From Bin87 sp963665395 (GTDB taxonomy: Bacteria; Chloroflexota; Dehalococcoidia; Lucifugimonadales; UBA3495): DNA of 64,000 nucleotides. Below, piece by piece: positions 25,934-34,220 of this stretch (the first letter of the stretch is position 1; every line of letters starts with the position of its first letter). A program made the position numbers and the translations under genes. The notes under the pieces are model-generated. The model saw only the letters and a list, made by a program, of their open reading frames with translations. It did no database searches and was not told the origin of the DNA. The stretch lies in contig OY762251.1 of the NCBI GenBank assembly GCA_963665395.2, positions 1,302,001 through 1,366,000 of the forward strand. Reading direction: 5' to 3'.

Positions 25934-26036
25934 TGTCATTGCGAGCGCAGCGCGGCAATCTCGCTCCGACGGGAGTGGTCGTTGAGGCAACGAGATTGCC
26001 ATCCGCCAAAGGCGGACTGCGCTCCTCGCAATGACA
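25934..26036 (-). repeat. X/Y palindromic element, copy 6 (X2 right)
   Basis: TGTCATTGCGAGCGCAGCG at left, and a right X2 arm with the extra hairpin TCCGCCAAAGGCGGA. Fills the gap between two convergent genes. Confidence 0.85.
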
Positions 26037-26046
26037 GTAGCAGCGC

Positions 26047-26805
26047 TTACTGCGCCGTCCAACCGCCGTCCACCACCACCTCGCTGCCGGTTACGAAGGA
26101 CGACTCGTCGGAGGCCAGGTAGAGCACGGCGTTGGCGACCTCCTCGGGCTCGCCGTAGCGGCCCATGGGGATGCGGGCCAGCATGATCTCCAGGCGGTCG
26201 GGGTCGTTGCGGCCGGCGCGGGTCATCTCGGTCACGATGGGGCCGGGATGCACCGAGTTGACGCGGATGCCCCGGTTGGCGTATTGCAGGGCAGCAGCCT
26301 TGGTGAAGATGCGCACGCCGCCCTTGGCCGTCTGGTAGGCGGCCCCGTTGTAGGGCACTCCCACAATGCCCAGCTGTGAGGATATGTTGATGATGGAGCC
26401 GCCGCCGGCGTCCAGCATGGCGGGTATGGCCGCGCGGGTTCCCAGGAAAACGCCTTTCAGGTTCACGTCCATGGTGCGGTCCCAGAGGTCCACCGGCTCC
26501 TCGTGGATCTGGAACGAGTTGCTGCCGATGCCGGCGTTGTTCACCAGCGCGTCCAGCGAGCCGAACCGGGAGACCGCCTCGGCCACGGCGGCCTGCCACT
26601 CGGCCTCCTCCCGCACGTCCAGATGCACGTAGCGGCAGCGCCCGCCGGTGTCGTTTATGGACGCGGCAACCGCCGCGCCCTCGGTATCCAGGATGTCGCC
26701 AATGACCACGGCCGCGCCTTCCTGGGCGAACAGGCGGGCTTCCGACTCGCCCATGCCCCTTGCGCCGCCACTGATCAGAGCAACCTTGCCGTCCAAACGT
26801 GCCAT
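26047..26805 (-). CDS. Short-chain dehydrogenase/reductase, classical type
   Basis: 252 aa. Cofactor loop SGGARGMGESEARL near residues 11-24, NNAGIGSNS near 90, Ser in IINISSQLG and Tyr-x3-Lys in AAYQTAKGG near 155. HLDVREEAEW and VHPGPIVTEMTRAG are typical of NAD-preferring 3alpha/20beta-HSD or cyclopentanol dehydrogenase-like SDRs. Asp at the end of strand 2 (VIGDILDTEG) favours NAD. Reaction and substrate unknown. An X/Y repeat lies on each side of the gene. Confidence 0.88.
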   Translation of the reverse strand: MARLDGKVALISGGARGMGESEARLFAQEGAAVVIGDILDTEGAAVAASINDTGGRCRYVHLDVREEAEWQAAVAEAVSRFGSLDALVNNAGIGSNSFQIHEEPVDLWDRTMDVNLKGVFLGTRAAIPAMLDAGGGSIINISSQLGIVGVPYNGAAYQTAKGGVRIFTKAAALQYANRGIRVNSVHPGPIVTEMTRAGRNDPDRLEIMLARIPMGRYGEPEEVANAVLYLASDESSFVTGSEVVVDGGWTAQ

Positions 26806-26844
26806 ATCAGTTCACCTCTCGCATCAAGCGTGGGTCCTCCCATC

Positions 26845-26935
26845 TGTCATTGCGAGCGCAGCGTGGCAATCTCGTCGCCGGTAACCTTCCCTCGGGTAAC
26901 GAGATTGCCGCGTCGCTACGCTCCTCGCAATGACA
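26845..26935 (-). repeat. X/Y palindromic element, copy 7 (X1 right)
   Basis: Y arm TGTCATTGCGAGCGCAGCG at left and X1 arm CGTCGCTACGCTCCTCGCAA at right. Confidence 0.85.
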
Positions 26936-26944
26936 ACGGCGCTT

Positions 26945-28135
26945 CTAGAAGTTATAAGGCGTCCATGGCTTATACGGCACTGCAAAGGCCCGGTCGGCCC
27001 GCTGCACCGCTCCCGCCGTAGCCTCGTCCACCAGCCCCGCTTGCAGCAGCGTGGCGAAGCTGGCCGAACCCAGGTAGGCCGACGCCAGTGCGGAGATGGT
27101 GATGGAGACGTCCGGCGACCCGCTCGCTGGGCGGCAGCTCGCTCCCTCCGGGGACATCTCCAGCTCAAAGCAGCCCTGGTTCCAGTCGCAGAAGTCATCC
27201 CGGATTTCCAGCGTCAGGCGGTCGCTGGCGGCGTAGCCACGCTGCTCCAGGGCGGCGCGCGCATCCACCACGCGCACCCACAGGCCGTCGCGGGTGGAGC
27301 GTTGCAGGCGGCGCGGGTCGGCCAGCATCCAGGGCATGGGGTCGTCCACCGGACGTTTGATGGCCTCAGTGCGCTCGTAGAGATCCAAGTCGAAGCAGAA
27401 CCGCCACAGGGCGGCAGACGCCTCGCTGGTGGCCGCCATCAGCTCGTTGACCAGCACCGTGGGCCGCTGGGTGCGGTAGTTCACGTAGCCGTCGATGCGG
27501 CCGTCCGCCACGTAGGCGGCGTAGAACACCCCGCCGGCGCCGCCCTGGGAGTGGATGGGATCCCGGGCGTCCCGCTGCCAGTGGTGGCGCGCGCGCTGGA
27601 ACACGGCCGGCCGGCCCGCGGTGCTGCGGCGCATCACGTCGGGCAGTTTCTCGCCGATGTCTGCCGGGTCGATGAACACGATGCGACCGGGACTATCGTA
27701 GCGGCGGGCGTAGGCGCTGTGGGCCTTCTCGATGCTCCATTGCTCATGCACCGACCCGACGCCGTAGCCGAACCGCCCGTAGATGGCGCTCTCGGTGGCG
27801 AACAGGGCGGCCAGGGGTTCGCCCCGCTGGTGGAAGTCGTCCATTTGGCGCCGCATCATACGGGTCATAATGCCCCGCCGGGTGTGGGTGGGCTGCACTT
27901 CCACGTTGGACACGCCGGCGACGACGGAGGTGCCGCCCGGTATGGACATCTCCAGCAGGTGCGAGTGGGACCCGCCGACGATCTGCCCATCCTCGAACAC
28001 GGCGATGGAGCGGGCCAGGTCAAAATGGGGCCGCAGCGTCTCCGGGTCGTGGTTGAAACGGTTGCCGTGGGCGCGCGACTCGGTGCGCATCCACCGCTCA
28101 AACTCGTCGGGGGTGATGTTTCTCAGTTGCAGCAT
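26945..28135 (-). CDS. Eis-like GNAT N-acetyltransferase
   Basis: 396 aa, three-part Eis architecture: an N-terminal GNAT domain (SVVAGVSNVEVQPTHTRRGI, the acetyl-CoA loop, near residues 70-90, and FGYGVGSVHEQWSIE), a middle degenerate GNAT domain (GRIDGYVNYRTQRPTVLVNE, ALWRFCFDLDLYERTEAI), and an SCP2-like C-terminal domain. The protein ends in a free aromatic carboxylate (TPYNF), the catalytic base in Eis enzymes. Relatives acetylate aminoglycosides or protein and peptide lysines. The downstream X/Y repeat begins 10 bases past its stop. Native substrate unknown. Confidence 0.85.
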   Translation of the reverse strand: MLQLRNITPDEFERWMRTESRAHGNRFNHDPETLRPHFDLARSIAVFEDGQIVGGSHSHLLEMSIPGGTSVVAGVSNVEVQPTHTRRGIMTRMMRRQMDDFHQRGEPLAALFATESAIYGRFGYGVGSVHEQWSIEKAHSAYARRYDSPGRIVFIDPADIGEKLPDVMRRSTAGRPAVFQRARHHWQRDARDPIHSQGGAGGVFYAAYVADGRIDGYVNYRTQRPTVLVNELMAATSEASAALWRFCFDLDLYERTEAIKRPVDDPMPWMLADPRRLQRSTRDGLWVRVVDARAALEQRGYAASDRLTLEIRDDFCDWNQGCFELEMSPEGASCRPASGSPDVSITISALASAYLGSASFATLLQAGLVDEATAGAVQRADRAFAVPYKPWTPYNF

Positions 28136-28173
28136 TCAGTCGGTACTCCGCGACGAGGGATTTGAGGAGGGGG

Positions 28174-29316
28174 TCAGTCGGGGGGCTCATCTGTGACTTC
28201 CGCTCTCGGATCGTAGTTTCGTACGGGGATTCCGTGCTCCTTATAGGCTGCAAGCGATTCTCTGAGAAAGTCCCGCCAATGAGCATCGTTCGTTAGCCGC
28301 TCAATGTAGACAGATCCCATACCGGCGAGCAGCATATCCTCGAATCGTGTAATAGACCCCTGCCGACTGCCCCAGCGGGTTCGGCTCAATAGGTCATCGT
28401 CGTAATCTTTGATACAGGCATCGACTTGATCGATCGATGTGAAACCCAGTCTACGAAGCGACCGAGCCGTATACTCGTAGGAAAAGTCCGTGCTGCGTGC
28501 ATCTGGCCCGACCCTCTTGTCAAGATACGATCGCAATGCATCTGCGGTTATCTCAACTTGGTCAAGCACTCCTTCTTCGACCGAAGTCCTCGCCTGTCGC
28601 TTCAGTTGTTCATCTTCGTCTTGAATCGCCTGGAACTCCCTGTCTGCGATCTCGAGCACACCAGCGAGAGCCATAAACCGCCGTCGAATCGTGTTGGGTA
28701 TTGTTATAGAAGATTTGTACTGAATATCGTGCTCGATTTCTGCCCAAGCATGCTGAAGTATTGTGCGAACCTGAACTTCAGCAACCAAGTCCAAATGTGG
28801 TTTATATTCTGGTAGTGACGTCCGATGGCTGCTCAGCCTTACGAGATAGTGTTCGCTCTGATACCCGAACCGCTCCTCTTCAAGACGTGTCCGGCTATGG
28901 TTCATGTGCTCAAGAACCTCGAACTCTTCACGTACACAAGTTCCAACGCTCTCCACAGTCCGAGGAAAGAAAGTGATGATCCGCACACCGGCGAGGTCGG
29001 TGATTTCTTTCACTGGATTCCGGTACTTGGGGGATCCCGGATCATTTTCAGATGGGGCCTCGGCTTTTGTGCCGAAACTCTCGGCCCCTTTCGCACGGGC
29101 CTCTATGGAATTTACTGCGATACCCCTCTCAGCCAAGGCTTGGACTAGGATTGCCCTTACTGCCTTGGCAAAGGCGTCGTATTGAGTTTGAACTCGAAGG
29201 TACTCCTCGACAGCAGTGCGCCGGTGCTCTGCAAAGTCGAACGACTCCTCTTGTTCTTCTTCGCATTGCAATTCATCGACCTGTTGAGTAAGGTCAGTTG
29301 CGTCATCGGTCATCAT
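28174..29316 (-). CDS. RelA/SpoT-domain (alarmone synthetase-like) protein
   Basis: 380 aa. The synthetase core is seen at about residues 95-210: ITDLAGVRIITFFPRTVESV, FGYQSEHYLVRLSSHR, then EVQVRTILQHAWAEIEHDIQ, the signature of (p)ppGpp synthetases of small-alarmone type. No HD hydrolase, TGS or ACT domain is present. A 35-residue acidic N-terminus precedes it and about 150 C-terminal residues are all-helical and of unknown family. GAGGTGAG precedes the ATG. Base composition is visibly lower in GC than its neighbours, hinting at transfer. A toxic SAS or an immunity-linked version is possible because it is a stand-alone accessory gene, but no antitoxin gene is adjacent. Confidence 0.82.
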   Translation of the reverse strand: MMTDDATDLTQQVDELQCEEEQEESFDFAEHRRTAVEEYLRVQTQYDAFAKAVRAILVQALAERGIAVNSIEARAKGAESFGTKAEAPSENDPGSPKYRNPVKEITDLAGVRIITFFPRTVESVGTCVREEFEVLEHMNHSRTRLEEERFGYQSEHYLVRLSSHRTSLPEYKPHLDLVAEVQVRTILQHAWAEIEHDIQYKSSITIPNTIRRRFMALAGVLEIADREFQAIQDEDEQLKRQARTSVEEGVLDQVEITADALRSYLDKRVGPDARSTDFSYEYTARSLRRLGFTSIDQVDACIKDYDDDLLSRTRWGSRQGSITRFEDMLLAGMGSVYIERLTNDAHWRDFLRESLAAYKEHGIPVRNYDPRAEVTDEPPD

Positions 29317-29586
29317 ATCTCACCTCGCCTAGGAATCTCATGGGAGCCTTGCCTGCTCATATTGCGAGTGGCTGCCCAGTATTTTACGAAGCCGGAACTG
29401 TGAGACGGCCTCAACGGACACCGGGATTTAGGCGTCGTCAACGCGGATATCGAGCGGCAAGGGACGCCCCTTGTTAGGGAATCCTCGCTATCATCGACCA
29501 ACCCTCAATGCCTGTATCAGGCACACAACGTGCCCGACGAAGCATTCTTCCGCAAGGAGTTTCCACATATTAGAATACTATCGGTT

Positions 29587-29661
29587 TGGTGGGCCCGACA
29601 GGGTTCGAACCTGTGACCACCCGATTATGAGTCGGACGCTCTACCGCTGAGCTACGGGCCC
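29587..29661 (-). tRNA. tRNA with CAU anticodon (Met elongator or Ile2)
   Basis: The acceptor GGGCCCG/CGGGCCC (7 bp), a D-stem AGCTCAGCGGTAGAGC, a CTCATAA anticodon loop with CAU at 29627-29629, the TTCGAAC T-loop and an encoded CCA can all be read on the minus strand. The GACTCATAATC anticodon arm is shared by Met and lysidine-modified Ile2 tRNAs, so identity is undecided. The 270 bases between it and the alarmone synthetase gene show no gene I can support. Confidence 0.9.
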
Positions 29662-29721
29662 ATGGCGCACGGCCAAACGCATCCGCGCCATCATTCAGGT
29701 TAGACCCGGACGGCCCAATCG

Positions 29722-31077
29722 TCAAATCCCCAGCCGTTCCCGGTAATCCGGGTCCCATTCCGCCAACTGCCGCCGTTCCACCAACTCCTGCGGGTCCAGC
29801 GTCGGCGACGGTTCGCCGGTGGTGGGTATGGTGGTAATCACCGTTTCCTCGGCCCATTGTGATACTTGCTCGGCCGGCTTGCCCAGCAGGGCCGCCAGCA
29901 GGTCCACGTTGTCCTGGCCGAACTTCGGCGCCGGGCCGCGGACCGCCAGCGGCGTTTTCGACAGCTGGTAGGGGCGGCCCATGATGATGCGCGTGTCGCC
30001 CATGCCCCGTTCCGGCGGATATTCCACCCGCTCCAGGAAGTTGCGGCTGCGGTAGTGCGGATCGAAATGCACTTCCTTGCCGTTCAGCACGGGGCCGGAG
30101 GCGATGCCCTGGCCCTGCAAAGCGTGCATCAGGTCGTACTTGTCATGCTGGCAAGTCCATGCGGCGATGGCCTCGTCAATCTCATCATGCCCCTGCTGCC
30201 GTCCGGCCAGAGCGCCGAACCGCTTATCCGACGCCAGGTCGTCCTGCTCCATCAGCCGGCACAGCGATTGCCACTGCTCGTTGTCCGCCACCGACAGCGT
30301 AATCCACTCATCATCGCCGGACGCGGGATAGGCGCCCTGGGGGGCGCGGTTGGGATGGCGGTTGCCGATGCGCTCGCCCTCCCGTCCGTTGGCGATGGCG
30401 TCCATCAGGTACTCGGACAGGAACATCACGCCGGCCTGATACATCCCGATGTCCACCCACTGCCCCTGGCCGGTGCGGTTGCGGTAGCGCAGCGCCGCGC
30501 CGATGGCGAACACCGCGCTCCAGGTGGACAGGAAATCGACGAAGGAGCGGCCGGCCTTGGACGGCTCGTCGCCGGGATAGCCGGTAATCCAGCAATGGCC
30601 GTGGGTGCCCTCCTGGGTGGTGGCCTGGGCCGGATAGGACGAATATGGCCCATCGCCGTGGCCGTAGCCGGTGTTGGACACCATGATGATGTCAGGCCGC
30701 AGCTTACGCAGGTTCGGATAGTCCAGACCCCAGCGGCGCATGACGCGGGGGGTGAAGTTCTCCATGACGACGTCGCTGACCTTGACCAGCTCCCGGAAGA
30801 TTTCCCGTCCGTCCTCCTGGGCCATGTCCAGCACCAGCGACCGCTTGCCCCGGTTGAGCAACTGGTAGGTGGAGGGACGGTTCCACCAGTCTTCGCCGGG
30901 ATCGTTGTCGGGAAAGGTGCCGTACAGCCCGCCGCCCCGGGTGATGTCCGGCCGGCCCGGCCCTTCAATCTTGATGACCTCCGCGCCCAGGTCGGCCAAC
31001 TGCCCGCCGGTGTAGGGCAAGGCGAAAACGTAGGTGGAATCGAGAACCCGTATCCCGTCCAGGGGCAATGCAGCCAT
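29722..31077 (-). CDS. Type III CoA-transferase (CaiB/BaiF family)
   Basis: 451 aa. LDGIRVLDSTYVFALPYTGG, LADLGAEVIKIEGPGRPD, RGKRSLVLDMAQEDGREI and GQGQWVDIGMYQAGV are family III marks; the catalytic Asp that forms the aspartyl-CoA anhydride lies in the RSFVDFLSTWS region near residue 180. Transfers CoA between carboxylic acids and acyl-CoAs. GGAGAT precedes the ATG. It is last in a likely three-gene minus-strand operon (CoA-transferase, Uma2, CoA-transferase; gaps 25 and 36 bases), and a heteromeric pair with the other transferase is possible. Substrate unknown. Confidence 0.9.
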   Translation of the reverse strand: MAALPLDGIRVLDSTYVFALPYTGGQLADLGAEVIKIEGPGRPDITRGGGLYGTFPDNDPGEDWWNRPSTYQLLNRGKRSLVLDMAQEDGREIFRELVKVSDVVMENFTPRVMRRWGLDYPNLRKLRPDIIMVSNTGYGHGDGPYSSYPAQATTQEGTHGHCWITGYPGDEPSKAGRSFVDFLSTWSAVFAIGAALRYRNRTGQGQWVDIGMYQAGVMFLSEYLMDAIANGREGERIGNRHPNRAPQGAYPASGDDEWITLSVADNEQWQSLCRLMEQDDLASDKRFGALAGRQQGHDEIDEAIAAWTCQHDKYDLMHALQGQGIASGPVLNGKEVHFDPHYRSRNFLERVEYPPERGMGDTRIIMGRPYQLSKTPLAVRGPAPKFGQDNVDLLAALLGKPAEQVSQWAEETVITTIPTTGEPSPTLDPQELVERRQLAEWDPDYRERLGI

Positions 31078-31113
31078 GGTTCAGCATCTCCGCGGTTTAG
31101 CCGGCCATTCCCG

Positions 31114-31890
31114 TTATTGATCCTCAGGACGCAGGCGGCGCAATCGTTCTACCAATTGCCGGTTGCGTTCTTCAGACGCCGCCAGAGCCGCCTCGGCTGA
31201 GATTCGCGCCGCCTCCGATGCAGCCAGCGCCTCTTCAACCAGCACGTGGTCGCACAGGTAGCGGCCCGTCTTGCGGTCGTAAAGCCGCAGATGGCTTTCG
31301 TCGTCAACGTCCCAATCCCACGCCGGATGCCAGCACAGGTACAGGTCCAGCGCCGGGCTGTATCCCCAGATCATGCCGTCGGCTTCCGTGGTCAGTGGGA
31401 TCTCTTCGTACTCCCCGTTCACCAGCCGGTCGCCGGCCAGCGCGTAGCCGTAGAAGTCGCCGCCGGTGGGGTCAACCCGCCAGTACTCGACGATGCCATG
31501 GCGCGCGTACAGCTCGCGCTTGTACCCGGTATCGCGGTGGTGAGTGGATTCCGACGCCACCTCCATCACGAAGTCCGGCGGCTTGCCCACCTCCCAGATG
31601 ATGTAGCCGTTGCGCGGCAGGACGGACGCGGGTTCCACGCCGAAGGCCACCAGCAGGTCCGGCTCAACCCGGTTGTTCATGTTGGCAGGGTCGAAGTTCA
31701 GCACGCAGGGGGCGCGCACCAGCGTGGCCGGGCGCCGGGAAAAATGGTTGCCGACGAAGTAGCCGGCCTTGTTGATGGTGGGGCTTTGTATCATGTCGCG
31801 TGGCTCCGGGTCGGGGCAAACGTAGTCATCCGTGAACGGCACCGGCGGCAACGCCACGGTGATGCCCGGGATTTGCGGTTTCGTAACCAT
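31114..31890 (-). CDS. Uma2 family (DUF820) restriction-endonuclease-fold protein
   Basis: 258 aa. The PD-(D/E)XK core reads NRVEPDLLVAFG (acid), PDFVMEVASESTHHRD (Glu) and KRELYARHGIVEYW (Lys). An extra C-terminal helix (EEALAASEAARISAEAALAA) is coiled-coil like. Uma2 proteins are predicted nucleases of unknown role that are amplified in cyanobacteria and Chloroflexota. It lies between two CoA-transferases with short gaps. Three further Uma2 genes are in the window. Confidence 0.87.
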   Translation of the reverse strand: MVTKPQIPGITVALPPVPFTDDYVCPDPEPRDMIQSPTINKAGYFVGNHFSRRPATLVRAPCVLNFDPANMNNRVEPDLLVAFGVEPASVLPRNGYIIWEVGKPPDFVMEVASESTHHRDTGYKRELYARHGIVEYWRVDPTGGDFYGYALAGDRLVNGEYEEIPLTTEADGMIWGYSPALDLYLCWHPAWDWDVDDESHLRLYDRKTGRYLCDHVLVEEALAASEAARISAEAALAASEERNRQLVERLRRLRPEDQ

Positions 31891-31915
31891 CTCAAACCTC
31901 CACTGCCAGCGTAGC

Positions 31916-33106
31916 CTAAATCACATCCAACTGCCGCAGCACCGACAGCGTGGGGCGGTCGTAGCCCAACCCGTCAACGTAGATCTCTTCGTTGTGCTGA
32001 CCCAGCAATGGCGCGGCCATGCGCATCTGGTAGGGCGACGCCGACATCCGGAACAGCTCTGCCGGCACCTTGATGCGCCCGATGACCGGGTGCTCCGTTT
32101 CCCGGTAGAACTCCCGCGATTCCAGCTGCGGGCAGTCGGCCAACTCCGTCGGCGTCTGCACCAGCCCGAAGAGCATCCGTTTCTCCGCCGCCTTGGGGAA
32201 CAGTTCCCACTTCTCGCGGTCCTTGATGGCGTCCAGCACCACCTGGTCCATGGCCGGGCCGTTGCGGACCCGCTGGGCCCGGTCGGCGAAACGCTCTTCC
32301 AGCAGCTCGGGAGCCTGGAAGAAATCGGCGATGTCCTCCCAGGTCGCGCCGCCGCCGGCCTGGACGATAATCCAGCCGTCCTTGCAGGGCATGGGGTTCT
32401 CCCACATCGTCCCCGGCGCCCGCCGGATCTGCACGCCGCCGATGAAGGGGTAGATGGTTTGGGTCGCCATCATGGTGGACGCCACGCACTCGGTGATGGA
32501 CACGTCAACGTGCTGCCCCAGGCCATGCCGGTCCTGGGCGAACAGCGCCATGGCCGTCGCGCCGGCGCCGAACAGGCCGCCCTGGTACTGGGCCTGGAAC
32601 CCGCCGTGCTTCAGCGGCGGCCGGCCCTGTACGCCGGATATGCCCATGACCATGCCCATGGCGTAGGACACGATTTCCTCGCCGGCGTACCGGCGGTAAG
32701 GCCCGGTTTGCCCGAAGGGAGTGATGGAGGTCATAACCAGGCCGGGATTCAGCGCCGATAGCGCCTCGTACCCGATGCCCAGGTCGTCAAGATGGCCGGG
32801 CCGGTAGCTCTCAATCACCAGGTCCACGTGGGGGACCAACTCCCGGAGCAAGTTGCGGCCCGATGCCGATTCCAGGTTGAGGGTTATCCCCTTCTTGTTC
32901 AGGTTCAGGATGAGGAAGAACAGGCTCTTCTCCGGGTGTGGATCATCGTGGTAGTACGGCCCCACCCGGCGCATGGCCGAACCGGCCGGCGGTTCCACCT
33001 TCAGCACGTCGGCCCCGTAGTCGGCCAGCAGCCGAGCGCAGAAAGACCCGGCGATGTCCTCGCTCAGGTCCAAAACCTTCAGTCCGTCAAAAACTCCGTT
33101 AGACAT
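31916..33106 (-). CDS. Type III CoA-transferase (CaiB/BaiF family), second copy
   Basis: 396 aa from the ATG at 33106; upstream in-frame sequence is repeat-derived. MSNGVFDGLKVLDLSEDIAG, LLADYGADVLKVEPPAGSAM, NLNKKGITLNLES, SYRPGHLDDLGIGYEAL and GLGQHVDVSITECVAS are family marks. Likely first gene of the operon with Uma2 and the second transferase. The two transferases are only distantly similar to each other, so they probably act on different partners rather than being a recent duplicate. Confidence 0.9.
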   Translation of the reverse strand: MSNGVFDGLKVLDLSEDIAGSFCARLLADYGADVLKVEPPAGSAMRRVGPYYHDDPHPEKSLFFLILNLNKKGITLNLESASGRNLLRELVPHVDLVIESYRPGHLDDLGIGYEALSALNPGLVMTSITPFGQTGPYRRYAGEEIVSYAMGMVMGISGVQGRPPLKHGGFQAQYQGGLFGAGATAMALFAQDRHGLGQHVDVSITECVASTMMATQTIYPFIGGVQIRRAPGTMWENPMPCKDGWIIVQAGGGATWEDIADFFQAPELLEERFADRAQRVRNGPAMDQVVLDAIKDREKWELFPKAAEKRMLFGLVQTPTELADCPQLESREFYRETEHPVIGRIKVPAELFRMSASPYQMRMAAPLLGQHNEEIYVDGLGYDRPTLSVLRQLDVI

Positions 33107-33162
33107 GGCGGCGATTTTATCCCAACTACGCGGCGTCGGCAATTTGACCACGGCCCTCACGC

Positions 33163-33294
33163 GTACCCACTTTGTCATTGCGAGGAGCGTAGTCCGCCTC
33201 TGGCGGATGGCAATCTCGACGGGTGAGCGATGTTTGCTCCGGCGACGAGATTGCCACGCTGCGCTCGCAATGACAGTTTGCGGAAAGTGGGTAC
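33163..33294 (+). repeat. X/Y palindromic element, copy 8, extended arms (X2 left)
   Basis: Core 33173-33275 with X2 insert TCCGCCTCTGGCGGA, and outer flanks GTACCCACTT / AAGTGGGTAC as in 21111-21232. Confidence 0.87.
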
Positions 33295-33317
33295 GCATGA
33301 GGACCACGGCCACGTAA

Positions 33318-33345
33318 TTGAGAACCCCTTCTCTGCTATCATTAT
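33318..33345 (+). promoter_or_regulatory. Possible sigma70-type promoter before the HpcH/HpaI gene
   Basis: TTGAGA (33318-33323), 16-base spacer, CATTAT (33340-33345), 30 bases before the ATG at 33375; AAGGAG ribosome site at 33359-33364. Confidence 0.3.
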
Positions 33346-33374
33346 CCGCACCCTCCCCAAGGAGCCACTCTCCC

Positions 33375-34160
33375 ATGCAGGAAAATAATGTCCGGCGCGC
33401 CCTGCGCGAAAACCGCCTCGCCCTGGGCACCTACGTTACCTTCGCCGATCCCCAAGTGGTTGAGATCATCGGGTTGGCCGGTTTCGACGCCGCCTTCATC
33501 GACATGGAGCACACCACCTTCGACCTGGGCCTGGTGAGCCAGATGATCGTCGCCGCCGACCTGGCCGGCGTCACCTCCATGATCCGCATTCCCGGCAACG
33601 ACGAAAACCTCATCCTGCGCCTTCTTGACGCCGGCGCCCAGGGCATCATCATCCCCCACATCGACGGCCTGGAGGGCGCCAAGCGGGCCGTGGACGCCGT
33701 GCGCTACGCTCCCATGGGCCACCGGGGCGGCGCCGGCGGCACCCGGGCGGCCCGCTTCGGCGCCGTCAGCTGGGAGGAACACACTCGCACCTCCAATGAG
33801 AACATCATCCTGTCGGTGATGACCGAGGACGAGCGGGGCATCAGCGAAATCGGGCAGATCGCCGCCCTGCCCGGCATTGACCTGGTGTCCATTGGCCCCA
33901 CCGACTTCTCCGAGTACATGGGCATCCGGGACCCGCAAAGCCCGGTCATCCGCGCCCGGCTGGAGGAGCTGGCCGCCGAGGTCAAGGCCGCCGGCGGCGC
34001 CAAGCTGTCCATGCCCATGAACCATCCCGCCTATCCCCTGTCGGCCTCGGAGCTACAGGCCATGGGCGTCGGCTACACCCACGTCGCGCCGCCCCCCACG
34101 GCCCTGCTGCTGCGCTCCCTCCAGCAGCGCGTCGCCGACATTCGCAGCGAGCTGGGCTAG
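33375..34160 (+). CDS. HpcH/HpaI aldolase/citrate lyase family protein
   Basis: 261 aa, TIM barrel. ALGTYVTFADPQVVEIIGLA, AFIDMEHTTFDLGLVSQMI, IRIPGNDENLILRLLDAGAQ, GIIIPHIDG, APMGHRGGAGGTRAARFG and SIGPTDFSEYMG are family motifs. Metal-dependent class II aldolases of this type cleave 2-keto-3-deoxy acids or 4-hydroxy-2-oxo acids to pyruvate plus an aldehyde. The exact substrate is not assignable. It is divergent from the CoA-transferase gene across an X/Y repeat. Confidence 0.87.
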   Translation: MQENNVRRALRENRLALGTYVTFADPQVVEIIGLAGFDAAFIDMEHTTFDLGLVSQMIVAADLAGVTSMIRIPGNDENLILRLLDAGAQGIIIPHIDGLEGAKRAVDAVRYAPMGHRGGAGGTRAARFGAVSWEEHTRTSNENIILSVMTEDERGISEIGQIAALPGIDLVSIGPTDFSEYMGIRDPQSPVIRARLEELAAEVKAAGGAKLSMPMNHPAYPLSASELQAMGVGYTHVAPPPTALLLRSLQQRVADIRSELG

Positions 34161-34194
34161 TCCGGTCATAAACCCGCTATCGTTGCGAAAAGCG

Positions 34195-34220
34195 CCGCTC
34201 ATGGTGAGCCTGTCGAACCA
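34195..34220. repeat. 26-bp dispersed repeat, inverted copy at 51009
   Basis: CCGCTCATGGTGAGCCTGTC plus GAACCA; the reverse complement is present at 51009-51034. It supplies the ATG and MVSLSNH codons of the next frame. Confidence 0.8.

Noticed and set aside
28098..28286. 62-aa frame overlapping the alarmone-synthetase and Eis-like genes
   Set aside because: Overlaps the 3' end of the alarmone-synthetase gene and the 5' end of the Eis-like gene in another frame, and shows no domain or ribosome site.
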